A stretch of DNA of 53,562 bases from NCBI GenBank assembly GCA_016873395.1, contig VGXG01000015.1:1-53562 (forward strand), in the 5' to 3' direction. Below the pieces are notes generated by a model that worked only from the letters and a program-made list of their open reading frames with translations, ran no database searches and had not been told where the DNA came from. Shown here piece after piece: positions 16,204 through 27,210 of the stretch. This DNA is from Nitrospira sp. (lineage in GTDB: Bacteria; Nitrospirota; Nitrospiria; Nitrospirales; Nitrospiraceae). Within the stretch, counting starts at the first letter, position 1. Each line of letters starts with the position of its first letter. A program made the position numbers and the translations under genes.

Positions 16204-18543
16204 TCAGCCCGCTTCTTTGTAGCCGCAGTCCTCGTTCCGGCACTGAACGGTGACACCGGTCTGCTTGCTCAACTTCTCAACCAGGAAGGAGGCCTTGCAA
16301 CTGGGGCAGGGCTTGTTGACCGGACGGTCCCAGATGGCAAATTCGCATTTGGGATAATTGGCGCAGGCGTAAAATGTGCGACCTTTCTTGGTCCGCTTCT
16401 GCGCCAGGTCCCCTCCGTCCTGCGGGCACTTGACGCCGAGTGGGATGGGTTTAGTGGTCTTGCAAGCCGGATAGGCGGAACAGGCGATGAATTTGCCGAA
16501 CCGGCCGGTTTTGATGACCATCGGGGAGCCGCACTTCTCGCACTTCTCATCGGTCGTCATGTCCTGTTTGGCGACGACCTTGATGGTCCCGTCCTGGAGC
16601 TTCTCGAAGTTCTGCGTGTTCTTGCAGGGGGGATCCTCCTTGAAACCCGGACAGGCTAGAAATTTTCCATTCCGGCCCCACTTGATCTCCATCATGCGCC
16701 CGCACTTCTCGCAGGGAATGTTCGTCGGAGGCTCGACCACATCCTTCGGCCCGGGGATGTCCTGCGCCTTTTGCATATCCTTGCTGAAGGGCTGGTAGAA
16801 ATCACGCACCGCGGTAACCCAGGGCTTCCCGCCCTCCTCTACCTCGTCCAACTCTTTCTCCATCAGCGAGGTAAAATCTACATTCAGGATGTCCGGAAAA
16901 CCTTTCACGAGAAAGTCATTGACGGTCCGGCCTGTCTCGGTCGGCACGAAGCGGCCTTCCGTCTTCTCCACGTACTTGCGGTCTTGGATCGTGGAGATGA
17001 TGCTGGCATAGGTGGAGGGGCGGCCAATGCCTTTTTCCTCTAGCTCACGGATCAGCAGGGCCTCGTTGTAGCGAGGAGGCGGCTGCGTGAAGTGTTGCTT
17101 CGGCATGAGGCCGGGCACGGGCTGGCCTTCCTGGGCGACCAGGTGCAGGCGTTCGCCTTCGGTCAAGGGCGGCAGCCGCCGCTCGGACTCATCTTCCACC
17201 TCCTGGTCCGCCATCTTGCTTGTGGCCGCGCTGTCCAGGTCGCGCCCTTCCAGATAGACCGCCTGGTGGCCTGAAAACTTCACCACGGTTCCGTTGGCGC
17301 GGAAGAGATACGTCTGGCTCGTCCCTTGAGGGACACTGTCCACCCGAGTGACCTCCAAGATCGCCGGCGCCATCTGGGAGGCAACAAAGCGGTTCCAGAT
17401 CAACTTGTAGAGCTGGTACTGATCCCGCTCCAAAAACTGTTTGATGGCTTCAGGGTCGCGATGGGCCGAGGTCGGGCGGATGGCCTCGTGAGCCTCCTGC
17501 GCGGCTTTCTGGGTCTTGTAGACATTGGGCGTGGCCGGCACGTACTCATTGCCGAACCGCTCACGGATGACCTGCCTGGCTTCATCCGCCGCCTCGTTGG
17601 AAATGCGCGTGGAATCGGTCCGCATGTAGGTGATCAAGCCGACCGGCCCCTCCTTGCCGATCTCCAGTCCCTCGTAGAGCTGCTGGGCGAGCGCCATGGT
17701 CTTCTTGGGAGTGAACCGGAGCTTGCGCGCCGCTTCCTGCTGGAGCCGGCTGGTGATGAACGGCGCAGCCGGGTTGCGCCGCTTCTCCTTGCGCTCAATG
17801 GAGTACACGACGAAGTCTTTCCCCTGCACGGCGCCCACAATGCGCTCGGCCTCCTGCGCCGACGGGATGACGGCGTCCCGGCCGCTGATACTGTGGAGCC
17901 TGGCCTCGAAGGGCGGGGGATTGGTGCCGGCCAGGGTGGCCGTGATGGACCAGTATTCCTCAGAACGGAAGGCTTCCCGGTCGCGCTCCCGGTCGCAGAT
18001 CAGCTTCACCGCCACCGACTGCACCCGGCCCATGCTGAGGCCCCGGCGCACCTTCTTCCACAGCAACTGGCTGCCCTGGTAGCCGACGATGCGGTCCAGT
18101 ACGCGACGGGCCTGTTGAGCGTTGACCAGCTTGGAGTCGATCTGGCCGGGCGACTGCAACGCACGCTTAATTGCCGACTCGGTGATCTCATTGAACAGGA
18201 CGCGAAAGACCTTGCGGTCCTTGCTCTTGCCGGTCGCAGATTTGCTGTCGATTTCCTGAGCGATGTGCCAGGCGATGGCCTCCCCTTCCCGGTCCGGGTC
18301 CGGCGCGAGGTAAACCTTGTCGGCCTCCTGGGCCTTCTTTTTGATCTCGGCCAGGACCTTCGCCTTGCCCTTGATGGTGACATACTGCGGGGTGAAATCA
18401 TGCTCGATGTCCACGCCCAGCTTGCTGGTGGGCAGATCCTTGACGTGGCCGATCGAGGCCATCACGGTATAGCCGCGACCCAGGTATTTGGTGATGGTCC
18501 TGGCCTTGGCCGGAGACTCCACGATGATGAGCGATTTGGTCAT
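16204..18543 (-). CDS. topA: DNA topoisomerase I
   Basis: A 779-residue type IA topoisomerase that relaxes negative supercoils. The TOPRIM domain opens with SLIIVESPAKARTITKYL and contains the metal-binding DPDREGEAIAWH. The active-site tyrosine is Tyr306 in GLITYMRTDSTR. The C-terminus carries four zinc-ribbon modules from about residue 605, each with Cys pairs such as CEKCGRMM and CPQDGG, the third with only one classic pair per side. ATG at 18543 is chosen because GAGGAG lies 5 nt upstream; a slightly longer frame to 18555 has no such support. It follows dprA on the same strand. Confidence 0.96.
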   Translation of the reverse strand: MTKSLIIVESPAKARTITKYLGRGYTVMASIGHVKDLPTSKLGVDIEHDFTPQYVTIKGKAKVLAEIKKKAQEADKVYLAPDPDREGEAIAWHIAQEIDSKSATGKSKDRKVFRVLFNEITESAIKRALQSPGQIDSKLVNAQQARRVLDRIVGYQGSQLLWKKVRRGLSMGRVQSVAVKLICDRERDREAFRSEEYWSITATLAGTNPPPFEARLHSISGRDAVIPSAQEAERIVGAVQGKDFVVYSIERKEKRRNPAAPFITSRLQQEAARKLRFTPKKTMALAQQLYEGLEIGKEGPVGLITYMRTDSTRISNEAADEARQVIRERFGNEYVPATPNVYKTQKAAQEAHEAIRPTSAHRDPEAIKQFLERDQYQLYKLIWNRFVASQMAPAILEVTRVDSVPQGTSQTYLFRANGTVVKFSGHQAVYLEGRDLDSAATSKMADQEVEDESERRLPPLTEGERLHLVAQEGQPVPGLMPKQHFTQPPPRYNEALLIRELEEKGIGRPSTYASIISTIQDRKYVEKTEGRFVPTETGRTVNDFLVKGFPDILNVDFTSLMEKELDEVEEGGKPWVTAVRDFYQPFSKDMQKAQDIPGPKDVVEPPTNIPCEKCGRMMEIKWGRNGKFLACPGFKEDPPCKNTQNFEKLQDGTIKVVAKQDMTTDEKCEKCGSPMVIKTGRFGKFIACSAYPACKTTKPIPLGVKCPQDGGDLAQKRTKKGRTFYACANYPKCEFAIWDRPVNKPCPSCKASFLVEKLSKQTGVTVQCRNEDCGYKEAG

Positions 18544-18697
18544 GTTGCTCCTCAAACAGCACTCAGTCTTCAGCCATCAGCTTATCAGCAGACCAACCGT
18601 CTTTCAAAGCCGACTGCTGAAAACCGACGGCTCCCCAGCTTCGATAGGGGCCGTGATATATACCGACTTCGGCCTGCTTTGCAAGTTTCTTGAGTCA

Positions 18698-18845
18698 ATC
18701 CTTCGACTACCCCGCCCTCCTAGCCCGTCGAGAGCCTCGAGGTCGAACGAGCAGGGCTTGCTCAGGATTGACGCTGAGCGGCCTGCGACGAGCTCAGTCG
18801 AGTCGGGCCCCGAGCCCGTCGAAGGGTCGAACCAGGCGCCGTCGA
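18698..18845. repeat. Low-complexity inverted words rich in CTCAG/TCGA
   Basis: The 306-bp gap between dprA and topA (18544-18849) contains no gene. It holds many short words in both orientations: TCGAG, GCTCAG, CTGAGCG, CCCGTCGAAGGGTCGA. Similar words occur at 52780-52830. They look like a dispersed palindromic repeat of the GAGCTCAGTCGA type. A second inverted spacer (TTCAGCCATCAGCTTATCAGC) lies next to topA. Confidence 0.6.
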
Positions 18846-18849
18846 AGCG

Positions 18850-19998
18850 TCAAATGTCGGCGCGGACAAAGGAGCGGCCGGGCAATTGCCGCACCGCGCC
18901 TTTCAACTCCAGGGCCAGGAGCAGCCCGGCAACATCGGACGCGGGCAAGCCGGCCCTGGCGATCAGCTCGTCGATGTGCAGCGGTTCCGCCGTGAGCAGG
19001 GCATGGATCGCCGCTTCTCCCTTGCCCAGCTCGGGCTTTGCACCGGCCTGAGTTGGCGGACGGTTCTGCAAGCGCTCCCGAAAGGGGCCGTCAAGCTGGG
19101 GCAACAACTCGTCGATCACATCCGCGACATGCTCGACCAGCTTCGCCCCTTGCTTGATCAGACCGTTGGGTCCCCGACTGTTCTCAGCGGTGACCGCTCC
19201 CGGCACGGCAAAGACCTCGCGCCCTTGCTCGGCCGCCAGGCGGGCTGTGATGAGCGATCCGCTCTGCAGGGCCGCCTCGGTCACCACCACACCCAAGGAC
19301 ATCCCGCTGATGATGCGGTTCCGACGCGGGAAATGGTAGCCGTGCGGGTATGCTCCGAGCGGCAATTCGGCCACCACCGCCCCGCTCGCCTCGATCTGCT
19401 TCCGGAGAGCCTGGTGCTCGCTCGGATAGGTTCGATCCAGCCCGCAGCCCAACACGGCCACCGTCCGCCCGCCGGCTTCCAGCGCTCCCCGGTGGGCCGC
19501 TGCGTCCACTCCCCGCGCCAAGCCGCTGACGATCGTGAAGCCGGCTGCAGCCAGGTCTCGGCTCAGCCGCTCCGTCACCAACCGCCCGGCAACCGTCGCA
19601 TGTCGGGACCCCACGATCGCCACGGCGTGACGATCCATCGACTCCAACGAACCGCTCACATACAGCAGGGGGGGAGGGTCCGGAATCAACTTGAGTCGGG
19701 GTGGATAAACGGCGTCAAGGAACGTGATCACCGAGAACCCCAACCGTCCCACGAGCGCTAGTTCGCGGTCGATCGCTCTTTCAGCCTTCTCATCCGGCCC
19801 CTGCCTGATCGCCTGTGCCGCCGAGAGAGTCACACACCCGGACGCCATAAGCGCGTCGACCGAGGCAGCCAGGACCGCGGCCGGCGAACCAAACGCGTGG
19901 ATGAGCTGGCAGACCGCCGCATCGCCTACCCCCGGCACGGCGCGCAAGCGAAACCATGGCCGAAGCTGATCGACGCAGCCCACGGGCGCTCCCCTCAT
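18850..19998 (-). CDS. dprA: DNA-processing protein DprA
   Basis: A 382-residue protein that binds incoming single-stranded DNA and loads RecA during transformation. An N-terminal helix-hairpin-helix-like region (residues about 10-75) is followed by the Rossmann-like DprA core: VAIVGSRHATVAGRLVTERL, SGLARGVDAAAHRGAL, TVAVLGCGLDRTYPSEH, SLGVVVTEAALQSGSLITAR and VFAVPGAV. A C-terminal winged helix (about 320-382) completes the DprA1-type layout. The ATG follows GAGGAG at about 10 nt. It lies 14 bp after rng and precedes topA, a common arrangement. Confidence 0.95.
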   Translation of the reverse strand: MRGAPVGCVDQLRPWFRLRAVPGVGDAAVCQLIHAFGSPAAVLAASVDALMASGCVTLSAAQAIRQGPDEKAERAIDRELALVGRLGFSVITFLDAVYPPRLKLIPDPPPLLYVSGSLESMDRHAVAIVGSRHATVAGRLVTERLSRDLAAAGFTIVSGLARGVDAAAHRGALEAGGRTVAVLGCGLDRTYPSEHQALRKQIEASGAVVAELPLGAYPHGYHFPRRNRIISGMSLGVVVTEAALQSGSLITARLAAEQGREVFAVPGAVTAENSRGPNGLIKQGAKLVEHVADVIDELLPQLDGPFRERLQNRPPTQAGAKPELGKGEAAIHALLTAEPLHIDELIARAGLPASDVAGLLLALELKGAVRQLPGRSFVRADI

Positions 19999-20012
19999 GC
20001 GCGGGCAACTCC

Positions 20013-21521
20013 TCAGAGGACGGCAATGTCGTACTGTTCCAGGTGGAGCAGCGGATCGGCCTTCACGATGATCCGGACGTTGCTGTTGCGTTCCAGGTCC
20101 TCCACCCCCTGCCGTTCCTCCTCATACAGAAGGTCGGCGACGCTGGGATTGACGCCCAGGATGATTTTCTGCTCCTCGGGCGCACGTCCGAGGCGGCGGA
20201 TCTCACGGAAGATTTCATAGACCACCGTCGGCGGCGATTTGGTATAGCTCCGCCCTTCACAGTACCGGCAGGGTTCGGACAGGGTCCGCAGAAGGTCCTC
20301 CCGCACCCGCTCGCGGGAGATTTCGACCAAGCCCAAGTCCGAGATACGGGAAATCCTGGTACGGGCTTTGTCGCTGGCCATGGCATCCACGAGCGCCTGG
20401 TAGACCTTGTCGCGGTTCTTCTCGCGCTCCATATCGATGAAGTCAATAATGATGAGTCCTCCAATCCCGCGCAGCTTGACCTGGTACGCGATCTCCTTCA
20501 CCGCCTCGAGGTTGTTCTTGAGGATGGTCTCTTCCTGGTCTCGCTTGCCGACGTACCGCCCCGTGTTGACGTCGATGACGGTCATCGCTTCCGTATGGTC
20601 TACGACGATGTGGCCGCCGGATTTCAGCCAGACCTTGCGGCTGAGCGCCCGCGCAATTTCCATCTCGATGCCCAGATGGTCGAAGAGGCTTTCCTCTTTG
20701 TCGTAGTAGTGAATGCGGGAGGTCTGCTCAGGCAGAAAGCGATGGACAAAGTCCTTGACCGCCTCGTACTCCGACTTGGAATCGACCAGCAGGCGGTCCA
20801 CCTTTTTGGTAAACAGATCCCGGACCACCCGGAACGTCAACGTCAGGTCCGTGTGCAGGAGAGCCGGCGCCGGCAACTGTTCGCGCTTCTTCAGCACGTC
20901 CTGCCAGAGGACGTGCAAGAACTCCACGTCCGACCGCAACTCCTCTTCCTTCACGCCTTCGCTCACCGTCCGGACGATGTAGCCGCAGCCGGGCCGGCGG
21001 ACCCGCTTCATGATCTCCTTCAGCCTAGCCCGCTCTTCGTCCCGGGGAATCCGCCGCGAGACGCCGATGTGCTCGACGTTCGGCATGAACACCAAGTACC
21101 GGCCCGGGAGCGACACGTAGGTCGTGACCCGAGGTCCCTTGGTCCCGATCGGCCCCTTGGAAATCTGCACCATCAGCTCCTGGCCTTCGTGTAGCAATTG
21201 CTCGATGGGCCGCGTCGTCTGACGGCGGGGCCGCGGCATCTCGGGACCTTTGTCGTCCTCCTCGTTCTCCACCAGCGTATCCCCGGGCTCCGTATCGGTC
21301 GAGAGGTCCGACACGTGCACGAAAGCCGCCTTCTCCATTCCGATATCGATGAACGCCGCCTGCATGCCCGGCAGCACCTTCACCACCCGTCCCTTGTAGA
21401 TATTCCCGACGAAATCCTTGTTCTTGGTCCGGTCGATGTAGAGATCCGTGACGACGCGGTTATCGAGCACCGCCGCCCGGGTCTCTTCACGCGTGACCGA
21501 GATCGCAATTTCAAGTCCCAT
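20013..21521 (-). CDS. rng: Ribonuclease G (RNase E/G family)
   Basis: A 502-residue endoribonuclease for rRNA and mRNA processing. It opens with an S1 RNA-binding domain (about 35-125; VGNIYKGRVVKVLPGMQAAFID). The catalytic core contains HIVVDHTEAMTVIDVNTGRYVG and GIGGLIIIDFIDME with the metal-binding aspartates. The zinc-link cysteines appear in CRYCEG. Length and the absence of a long C-terminal scaffold fit RNase G rather than RNase E. ATG at 21521 has AAGGAG 6 nt upstream; the longer frame to 21587 runs into spacer repeats and is not used. Confidence 0.93.
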   Translation of the reverse strand: MGLEIAISVTREETRAAVLDNRVVTDLYIDRTKNKDFVGNIYKGRVVKVLPGMQAAFIDIGMEKAAFVHVSDLSTDTEPGDTLVENEEDDKGPEMPRPRRQTTRPIEQLLHEGQELMVQISKGPIGTKGPRVTTYVSLPGRYLVFMPNVEHIGVSRRIPRDEERARLKEIMKRVRRPGCGYIVRTVSEGVKEEELRSDVEFLHVLWQDVLKKREQLPAPALLHTDLTLTFRVVRDLFTKKVDRLLVDSKSEYEAVKDFVHRFLPEQTSRIHYYDKEESLFDHLGIEMEIARALSRKVWLKSGGHIVVDHTEAMTVIDVNTGRYVGKRDQEETILKNNLEAVKEIAYQVKLRGIGGLIIIDFIDMEREKNRDKVYQALVDAMASDKARTRISRISDLGLVEISRERVREDLLRTLSEPCRYCEGRSYTKSPPTVVYEIFREIRRLGRAPEEQKIILGVNPSVADLLYEEERQGVEDLERNSNVRIIVKADPLLHLEQYDIAVL

Positions 21522-21645
21522 GTCTGCTCCTTCAATCGTAAGGCAAGAGGACCGGGGCAACATAGCGACACGGCGAAGGGGTGACACGGCGATGTCGCCG
21601 CGTCCCCGTGTCTCCGCGTCTCCCCCTCGCCTCGCGCCGAATGAA

Positions 21646-22767
21646 TCAATAGAACAACGTCAGGCGCCGGCGCTTCACGTTCAACAGGAGGCCCAGGGCC
21701 GCCATCGTCGTCACCACCGCGCTTCCGCCGTAGCTCATCAGCGGCAACGGGATGCCGACGATCGGCAAGAGGCCGACCGTCATCCCGATGTTGATCACGA
21801 GGCAGAAGCCGAGCATGGCGATCACGCCGGCCGCCAGGAGCGCTCCCAAGACATCCTTGGCTTTTGCCGCAATTTCCAACGAAAACATGATCAGGCCGAG
21901 GAAGAGGGCCAGAAGCACCAGGACGCCCACAAATCCCCACTCTTCGGCGAAGACTGCGAAGACAAAATCCGTATGCCCCTCCGGCAAGAACTTGAGCTGA
22001 CTCTGGGTCCCCCCGTACAGCCCCTTACCCAACAGCTCCCCGGACCCGACGGCGATGCGTGATTGCAAGGCATGGTACCCCTTCCCACCCGTGTCGTAGG
22101 CGGGATCGACGAACGTCATGACCCGTTCGCGCTGGTAATCATGCAACGACCCCCAGAGCATCTCCCACGCGAAGGGGAAGAGCATCAGGGCAAAGAGCAG
22201 CAGGATGCCGAGCGCCTTGGAGCGCATCCCCACCACCAGCAACATGGCGGCGTAAATCGCCAGAAAACTCAACCCGCTGCCCAGGTCCGGCTGTTTGAGA
22301 ATCAGCAGGAGGCCCGGCATCATGATCAAGGCCGGCAGTACCACGCGCTGGAGCCACCCTTCGCGCGGCGCATTGGCATAGTACGAGGCCAGCACGAGGA
22401 TCAGGACCAGCTTGGCGAATTCAGACGGCTGAAAGGCGAATGGCCCGATCGGAATCCAGCGCTGCGCGCCGCGGCTGGTTTTCCCCGCCACCAGGACCAC
22501 CACCAACAACACCAACACGATCGCATAGAGAACGTACGCCAGCCTGGAAATTTTGTGATAGTCGACGGCGAGCATGGTGATAAAGGCGCCGGCCCCGACC
22601 AGGATCCAGATAATCTGCTTCATGTAGAGCGGGAACCGGCCGCCCGGCTGGGCGTGGGTGACGCTGTAAATGGACAGGACACCGATCGACAGGATGGCTC
22701 CCATCAGCGCCAGGAACTGCCAGTCAAAACTGTCCATCCGCCGGCTGTCGATGACCCGGTCAATCAT
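21646..22767 (-). CDS. rodA: Rod shape-determining SEDS glycosyltransferase RodA
   Basis: A 373-residue polytopic membrane protein of the SEDS family, the glycan polymerase of the elongation machinery. About ten helices are visible. Family motifs include AQRWIPIGPFAFQPSEFAKL, GLSFLAIYAAMLL, LQSRIAVGSGELLGKG, LPEGHTDFVFAVFAEEWGFVG and GIPLPLMSYGGSAVV near the end. It overlaps the upstream mrdA gene by 8 bp, so the polymerase and its transpeptidase partner are made together. It closes the mreB-mreC-mreD-mrdA-rodA cluster. Confidence 0.96.
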   Translation of the reverse strand: MIDRVIDSRRMDSFDWQFLALMGAILSIGVLSIYSVTHAQPGGRFPLYMKQIIWILVGAGAFITMLAVDYHKISRLAYVLYAIVLVLLVVVLVAGKTSRGAQRWIPIGPFAFQPSEFAKLVLILVLASYYANAPREGWLQRVVLPALIMMPGLLLILKQPDLGSGLSFLAIYAAMLLVVGMRSKALGILLLFALMLFPFAWEMLWGSLHDYQRERVMTFVDPAYDTGGKGYHALQSRIAVGSGELLGKGLYGGTQSQLKFLPEGHTDFVFAVFAEEWGFVGVLVLLALFLGLIMFSLEIAAKAKDVLGALLAAGVIAMLGFCLVINIGMTVGLLPIVGIPLPLMSYGGSAVVTTMAALGLLLNVKRRRLTLFY

Positions 22768-24643
22768 GGGGCACCTGCATGGCCAGCTCCACCTCGCCCG
22801 GCGGACCCGGTGCCGGCCCCTCGGCCGTCCGTGAGGCAGGGGCTTGGCTCTTCACATAGGCCTCGATGATCTGTTTGGCCAGCGGAGCCGCGGCCGATCC
22901 CCCGTGTCCCATGTGCTCGACGAGGACCGCCACGGCGATCCGCGGCTTCTCCACAGGGGCATAGGACACAAACCACGCATGGTCCCGCAGCTTCTTCGGA
23001 ACATCTTTCTCCGGCCCCGTGCGGAGCGCGGCTGTCTGCGCAGTCCCCGTTTTACCCGCAATGGACACGAGGGACGATTTGGCTCTCGCGGCCGTGCCTC
23101 GGGTGACGACCCCGGCCAGCGCTTCCTGGATGAGCACGAGCGTCTCGGGTTTGATCGACAGCCTCCTGTTGGCGACTGCGGGAATTTCTTGGATGCGGCC
23201 CGACGCGCGCTCCATGACCGCCTTGACGAGTCGGGGACGGAACGAGACCCCGTCATTGGCGACGGTGGCGATCAGATGAGCCATCTGCAGCGGCGTCACA
23301 ATCACGTATCCCTGGCCGATGGAGGCGGAAATCGTCTCCCCCGGCAGCCAGGGTTGGCCCTTGGCCTTCTCCTTCCAAGCCGTGGACGGCACGATGCCCA
23401 CTCGCTCGGACGGCAGCTCGATACCGGTCTCTTGCCCCAAACCGAACTGCTGCGCGAACGAGGCGATCGTATCGATGCCCATCCGCTGCCCCACCGTATA
23501 AAAAAACACGTCGCACGAGTCCACGAGAGCCTGACTCACATCCATCAGCCCGTGCCCGCCTGCTTTCCAGTCCCGGTACACACGGTTGCCGAATGGAAAG
23601 CCGCCCATGCAGCGGATCTTCGTCGCGGGCCCGATCGTGTTAGATTCGAGCGCCGCCGCGGCCATGACGACCTTGAAGGTCGATCCCGGCGGGTACTGGC
23701 CCTGGACCGCTCGATTCGTCAGGGGGTGGGTCTCGTTCTGAACGATGGCCTCCCATTGCTTGGCGGTCAGCTCGCGCGAGAGGAGATTGGGATCGAACGC
23801 CGGGCGGCTGGCCAGCGCCAGCACCTCACCCGTGGTCGGATCCAGCGCCACGATGGCGCCGGCCTCGCCGCCGAGCAGCTCCTCGGCCAGCGTTTGCAGG
23901 CGAAGATCGATCGTGACGTACAGATCGTCTCCGGCCTCCGGTCGCTGGACCGTGACCGTCTGTTTCTCATGGCCCAGCGCATCCACCTCGACCACCTTCT
24001 GTCCGGCTCTTCCCCTGAGGAAGCGATCGTAGGCCTTTTCCACTCCGTACTGACCCACGAGGTTGCCTTGATGCAGATCCGCCGATTCGTCTTTCTCTAA
24101 TTGATCCGCCGAGACCTCTCCGACGTAGCCGAGCAGGTGAGCCGCGGCCATACCGGCCGGATAGTTTCTCCGGGAATCAGCCTGGACCATCACGCCCGGC
24201 AGGTCCAACCGGTGCGATTCAATGATCGCCGCTTCCCGCAGCGTCAGGCTGCCCTTTAGCTTTCTCGGGACCAGCCTGCTGCCGCGCTCCGAGAGCTTCT
24301 TGCGAAGCACGGCCTCATCCAGGCCGATCAGATTGACCAGACGTTCCACCAACTGATTGCGATCCTTGACGTCCTCCAAGGTCGCGTAGAGGCCAAAGCT
24401 CGGCACGTTGTTCGCCAACAACACCCCATTCCTGTCATAGATCAAGCCGCGTGCCGGATCGAGGACAACCGAGCGGGTCCGGTTATTTTCGGACAGATCG
24501 CGATAGTAGGCGCCGTCACGGACCTGGAGGTGCCAGAGGCGAAGCGCCAACAGCCCTACAACCAGCAGCAGCGCCACCTTCAGGATCAGCAACCGCCGCT
24601 GCAGCTCACGCAGTTCGTCGTGCCTTGTCCCAAGCTCCTGCAT
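22760..24643 (-). CDS. mrdA: Penicillin-binding protein 2 (elongation transpeptidase)
   Basis: A 627-residue class B penicillin-binding protein that cross-links peptidoglycan during side-wall growth, anchored by one N-terminal helix (LLILKVALLLVVGLLALRLW). The pedestal/dimerisation domain is followed by the transpeptidase domain with the nucleophile motif PPGSTFK, the SxN-type motif in SCD following LVDS, and KTGTAQ. ATG at 24643 (GAGGAG 2 nt upstream, rather close) is preferred; a GTG at 24697 that overlaps the mreD stop would add 18 residues. It is read together with mreD and rodA. Confidence 0.94.
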   Translation of the reverse strand: MQELGTRHDELRELQRRLLILKVALLLVVGLLALRLWHLQVRDGAYYRDLSENNRTRSVVLDPARGLIYDRNGVLLANNVPSFGLYATLEDVKDRNQLVERLVNLIGLDEAVLRKKLSERGSRLVPRKLKGSLTLREAAIIESHRLDLPGVMVQADSRRNYPAGMAAAHLLGYVGEVSADQLEKDESADLHQGNLVGQYGVEKAYDRFLRGRAGQKVVEVDALGHEKQTVTVQRPEAGDDLYVTIDLRLQTLAEELLGGEAGAIVALDPTTGEVLALASRPAFDPNLLSRELTAKQWEAIVQNETHPLTNRAVQGQYPPGSTFKVVMAAAALESNTIGPATKIRCMGGFPFGNRVYRDWKAGGHGLMDVSQALVDSCDVFFYTVGQRMGIDTIASFAQQFGLGQETGIELPSERVGIVPSTAWKEKAKGQPWLPGETISASIGQGYVIVTPLQMAHLIATVANDGVSFRPRLVKAVMERASGRIQEIPAVANRRLSIKPETLVLIQEALAGVVTRGTAARAKSSLVSIAGKTGTAQTAALRTGPEKDVPKKLRDHAWFVSYAPVEKPRIAVAVLVEHMGHGGSAAAPLAKQIIEAYVKSQAPASRTAEGPAPGPPGEVELAMQVPHD

Positions 24644-24693
24644 GACTCCTCGCTCGCACGCCGTCTCATCCAGCCGGCAGAGATCGCCGACCG

Positions 24694-25209
24694 TCACCCG
24701 ATCAGCCCCGCCGGCCCCCTCGGGATCGCCTCCTGCCTCCGCACCCGCCTTGCGATCAGCCAGTACAGGCCCGTTCCGACCGCCGCGTTCAGGACGACCT
24801 CCGGCACCAGCACGGAGCGCACGGCCGCCAGAAATGCCACAAGGCCTGCTCCGGACCGAATGGCAACAAGAACGATGATCCCGGACAGGACGGACAGCCC
24901 AGCGAGCACGGCCAGCATGGACACAGTGGTGGGATTCGTCACGTGCCTGCCCGCCAACCCGGCCAGCAGCCCGGCGCCCCCCTTGGTAATCACGTTGAGC
25001 CAGAGGTCCCCAGCCGAGAAGAGCCCCTGCACCAACCCCAATGCAAGGCCGATCAGCAGTCCTTCAAGCTCGCCGGCCAGGAAGCCCGCCAAGCAGGCGG
25101 CAACCAAGCAAAGATCCGGCCGGATGCCGACAAACTCGATATGCTGGAGCAGCGCGGCCTGGACCGGAACGAGCCCGAGCAGGAGTCCCGCATACAGCGC
25201 TGGCTTCAC
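24694..25209 (-). CDS. mreD: Rod shape-determining protein MreD
   Basis: A 171-residue membrane protein of the elongation complex with about five helices and almost no hydrophilic loops (ALYAGLLLGLVPVQAALL, LCLVAACLAGFLAGELEGLL, then GLALGLVQGLFSAGDLWLNV). The pattern D/P-L.L+...GF..G...G...GL..D is typical of MreD. The start overlaps the mreC stop by 4 bp. Length is normal for the family (160-180). Confidence 0.9.
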   Translation of the reverse strand: MKPALYAGLLLGLVPVQAALLQHIEFVGIRPDLCLVAACLAGFLAGELEGLLIGLALGLVQGLFSAGDLWLNVITKGGAGLLAGLAGRHVTNPTTVSMLAVLAGLSVLSGIIVLVAIRSGAGLVAFLAAVRSVLVPEVVLNAAVGTGLYWLIARRVRRQEAIPRGPAGLIG

Positions 25210-26090
25210 GGCTTCGGCCCCTTGGAAAAGTCAGTCGGCAGGGCGGGCTCTTCATGCGACTCCCCGGACGGACGCGGATCGGTAATCACCAGCACTTCTT
25301 CGTACTTCAGAAAATCCACCTCCGGAGCGATTTCGGCCGACTGGAACAGATCCCCCTCCGCCTTGTCGATGCGCGTGATCGTCCCGACGGCCAATCCTCG
25401 CGGAAACCCGCCGGTGAGCCCCGACGTCACCACGACGTCCCCGATCCGCACGGTGGAGAGGAGGGGAATATATTTCAGGCGCGCGCGGCCCTGGGCCGTT
25501 CCTTCCACGATGCCCTCCTCTCTGGTCCGCTGAATCAATCCCGTGACCGCGTTGTTGGGATCGATGATCAGCAGCACGACGGAGGAGAACGGTGTGGTGT
25601 TCACCACCCGCCCCACCACCCCATCCGGAGTCATCACCCCCATCTCGACACGAATGCCATCCCGTTCCCCCTTGTCCAATACGACGCTCCGATACCAGTT
25701 GGTGGCATCCCGGCCGACGACCTGCGCCGCCACCGTCCGAGGTGCGAACTTCTTTTTCAACTCGAGCAGGCCGGCCAGGCGTTGGCTGGCTGCCACCATC
25801 TCCTGCAGCTCGACGTTCTGCCCCCGCAATTGCTGGACCTCCCGCCGCAGGCGTCGGTTCTCTTCGGCCTCGCGATGTAAGGCCACGTACCCGTCCCAGA
25901 AGTCCCGCAGGCTGTGATCCAGCGCGGAGAAGGCCTCAAGAGGAAAGGACGCGAGTTGGGCGATCGGCTGGCCGATATTCTGCAGCAGACCACGACTCTG
26001 TTGGGGGAGCAGGAAGACGACCGACAGCAGCAGGACAAACAGAAACAGCGCCGCCCGCCTGGTTCCGGAAGTCGTACGAAACATGGCCAT
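25206..26090 (-). CDS. mreC: Rod shape-determining protein MreC
   Basis: A 294-residue single-pass membrane protein that links MreB to the periplasmic wall synthases. One N-terminal helix (AALFLFVLLLSVVFLLPQ), a coiled coil (about 65-105; EENRRLRREVQQLRGQNVELQ) and the MreC beta-barrel core (about 120-265, with VVGRDATNWYRSVVLDKGE and VVTSGLTGGFPRGL) are visible. The acidic and proline-rich last 25 residues look disordered. It starts 22 bp after mreB. Confidence 0.94.
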   Translation of the reverse strand: MAMFRTTSGTRRAALFLFVLLLSVVFLLPQQSRGLLQNIGQPIAQLASFPLEAFSALDHSLRDFWDGYVALHREAEENRRLRREVQQLRGQNVELQEMVAASQRLAGLLELKKKFAPRTVAAQVVGRDATNWYRSVVLDKGERDGIRVEMGVMTPDGVVGRVVNTTPFSSVVLLIIDPNNAVTGLIQRTREEGIVEGTAQGRARLKYIPLLSTVRIGDVVVTSGLTGGFPRGLAVGTITRIDKAEGDLFQSAEIAPEVDFLKYEEVLVITDPRPSGESHEEPALPTDFSKGPKP

Positions 26091-26111
26091 CCACGCGCGG
26101 GATGGGAAGCG

Positions 26112-27176
<1,065 letters not shown>

Positions 27177-27210
27177 TCACGCACGGCCTTGCCTGTACCG
27201 CATCACAGGC